Below are positions 63,736 to 64,000 of a stretch of 64,000 bases of DNA, piece after piece; position 1 is the first letter of the stretch; each line of letters begins with the position of its first letter. The DNA comes from Candidatus Loosdrechtia aerotolerans (GTDB lineage: Bacteria > Planctomycetota > Brocadiia > Brocadiales > Brocadiaceae). Location of the stretch: assembly GCA_021646405.1 (NCBI GenBank), contig SOER01000006.1, forward strand, positions 1 to 64,000. Reading direction: 5' to 3'. Position numbers and translations under genes: made by a program. The notes beneath the pieces are model-generated. The model had not been told where the DNA came from. It ran no database searches and saw only the letters and a list, made by a program, of their open reading frames with translations.

Positions 63736-64000
63736 ATGTCGAAAAAAGAAAAGCTCAGCCGCGGTTTACAGTCATTGCTTGGTGGTGTTATTGGTGTGGA
63801 AGAGGAGATACAGCAGGATAAAGAAGTAGAACAGAACGCCATTATAAAACTTAACCCACACGATATTATGCCCAACGATCTTCAGCCGCGCGATACCTTT
63901 AACAAGGAAGAAATACACGGTCTTATGGAATCTATTAAAAAACATGGCATTCTGCAACCAGTTATTGTAAGGCCTACTACGGATGGTTACAGGCTTATTG
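63736..64000 (+). CDS. parB: Chromosome-partitioning protein ParB, 5' part
   Basis: The first 88 codons are visible; the gene runs off the right edge. It begins KKEKLSRGLQSLLGG, the usual ParB/Spo0J start, and reaches the ParB N-domain IMPNDLQPRDTFNKEEIHGL and KKHGILQPVIVRP, which binds CTP and drives spreading. SD AAAGGAG precedes ATG 63736. No parA lies just upstream, where it normally is. Confidence 0.92.
   Translation, partial: MSKKEKLSRGLQSLLGGVIGVEEEIQQDKEVEQNAIIKLNPHDIMPNDLQPRDTFNKEEIHGLMESIKKHGILQPVIVRPTTDGYRLI

Overview
This 64 kb window reads as a chromosomal segment of a Gram-negative, low-to-medium-GC bacterium. The best guess is a planctomycete of the anammox group (Brocadiales). 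That is an inference, based on an octahaem hydroxylamine-oxidoreductase-like cytochrome, many exported and lipoprotein genes, lipid A genes (lpxC, lpxA), BamA, and a mix of bacterial core genes with insertion sequences. No 16S rRNA or anammox-only gene (hydrazine synthase) is present to prove it. The right end carries a perfect parS site and the start of parB, so the replication origin may be near.

Layout, left to right. 1-2300: an insertion-sequence edge beside the stump of a glycosyltransferase, then a large exported TPR protein. 2300-8900: a copper-handling island with a metal-binding lipoprotein, a TolC-like outer-membrane factor, a Tat-exported multicopper oxidase, a shortened P1B-type ATPase that has lost its catalytic motifs, a Cys-rich copper-storage-type protein, a collapsed second ATPase gene and an exported YHS-domain protein. 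9300-12900: a small inverted-repeat element, an exported four-CxxC protein, glgC, a lone receiver domain and a VTT membrane protein cut by an intact 1.3 kb IS. 14300-27700 (all minus strand): dprA, aroB; the fatty-acid operon rpmF-plsX-fabH-fabD-acpP-fabF; and gltX-thpR-recA-alaS. gltX seems to start at CTG, and rpmF is preceded by a promoter, a leader and a terminator hairpin.

28000-33700 (minus): the most unusual block. An octahaem HAO-like lipoprotein sits downstream of a DUF2249 protein, two paralogous small cupins, a DUF1858 protein and a radical SAM/SPASM protein. The last is closely coupled to a Gfo/Idh oxidoreductase that follows lpxC-lpxA. 33700-46400 (minus): the envelope and replication/translation cluster ilvD, tRNA-Gln, a broken glmU, prs, rplY, pth, rpsF, ssb, rpsR, rplI, dnaB, bamA, ompH/skp, lpxC, lpxA.

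46700-64000: a YqaA-like membrane protein, an exported Memo-domain protein with an AMMECR1 partner, trpE, a large alginate-export-type porin with its own terminator, two SPFH/band-7 proteins behind a strong sigma70-type promoter, three tandem exported carbonic-anhydrase-like proteins, a formylglycine-enzyme-like protein with a coiled-coil partner, serA, a phosphoesterase, an ABC-2 permease, parS and parB.

The leading candidates for something undescribed are the octahaem/cupin/radical SAM block, the catalytically eroded copper ATPase, and the triple carbonic-anhydrase-like array. All calls come from reading the sequence by eye; no database search was run.
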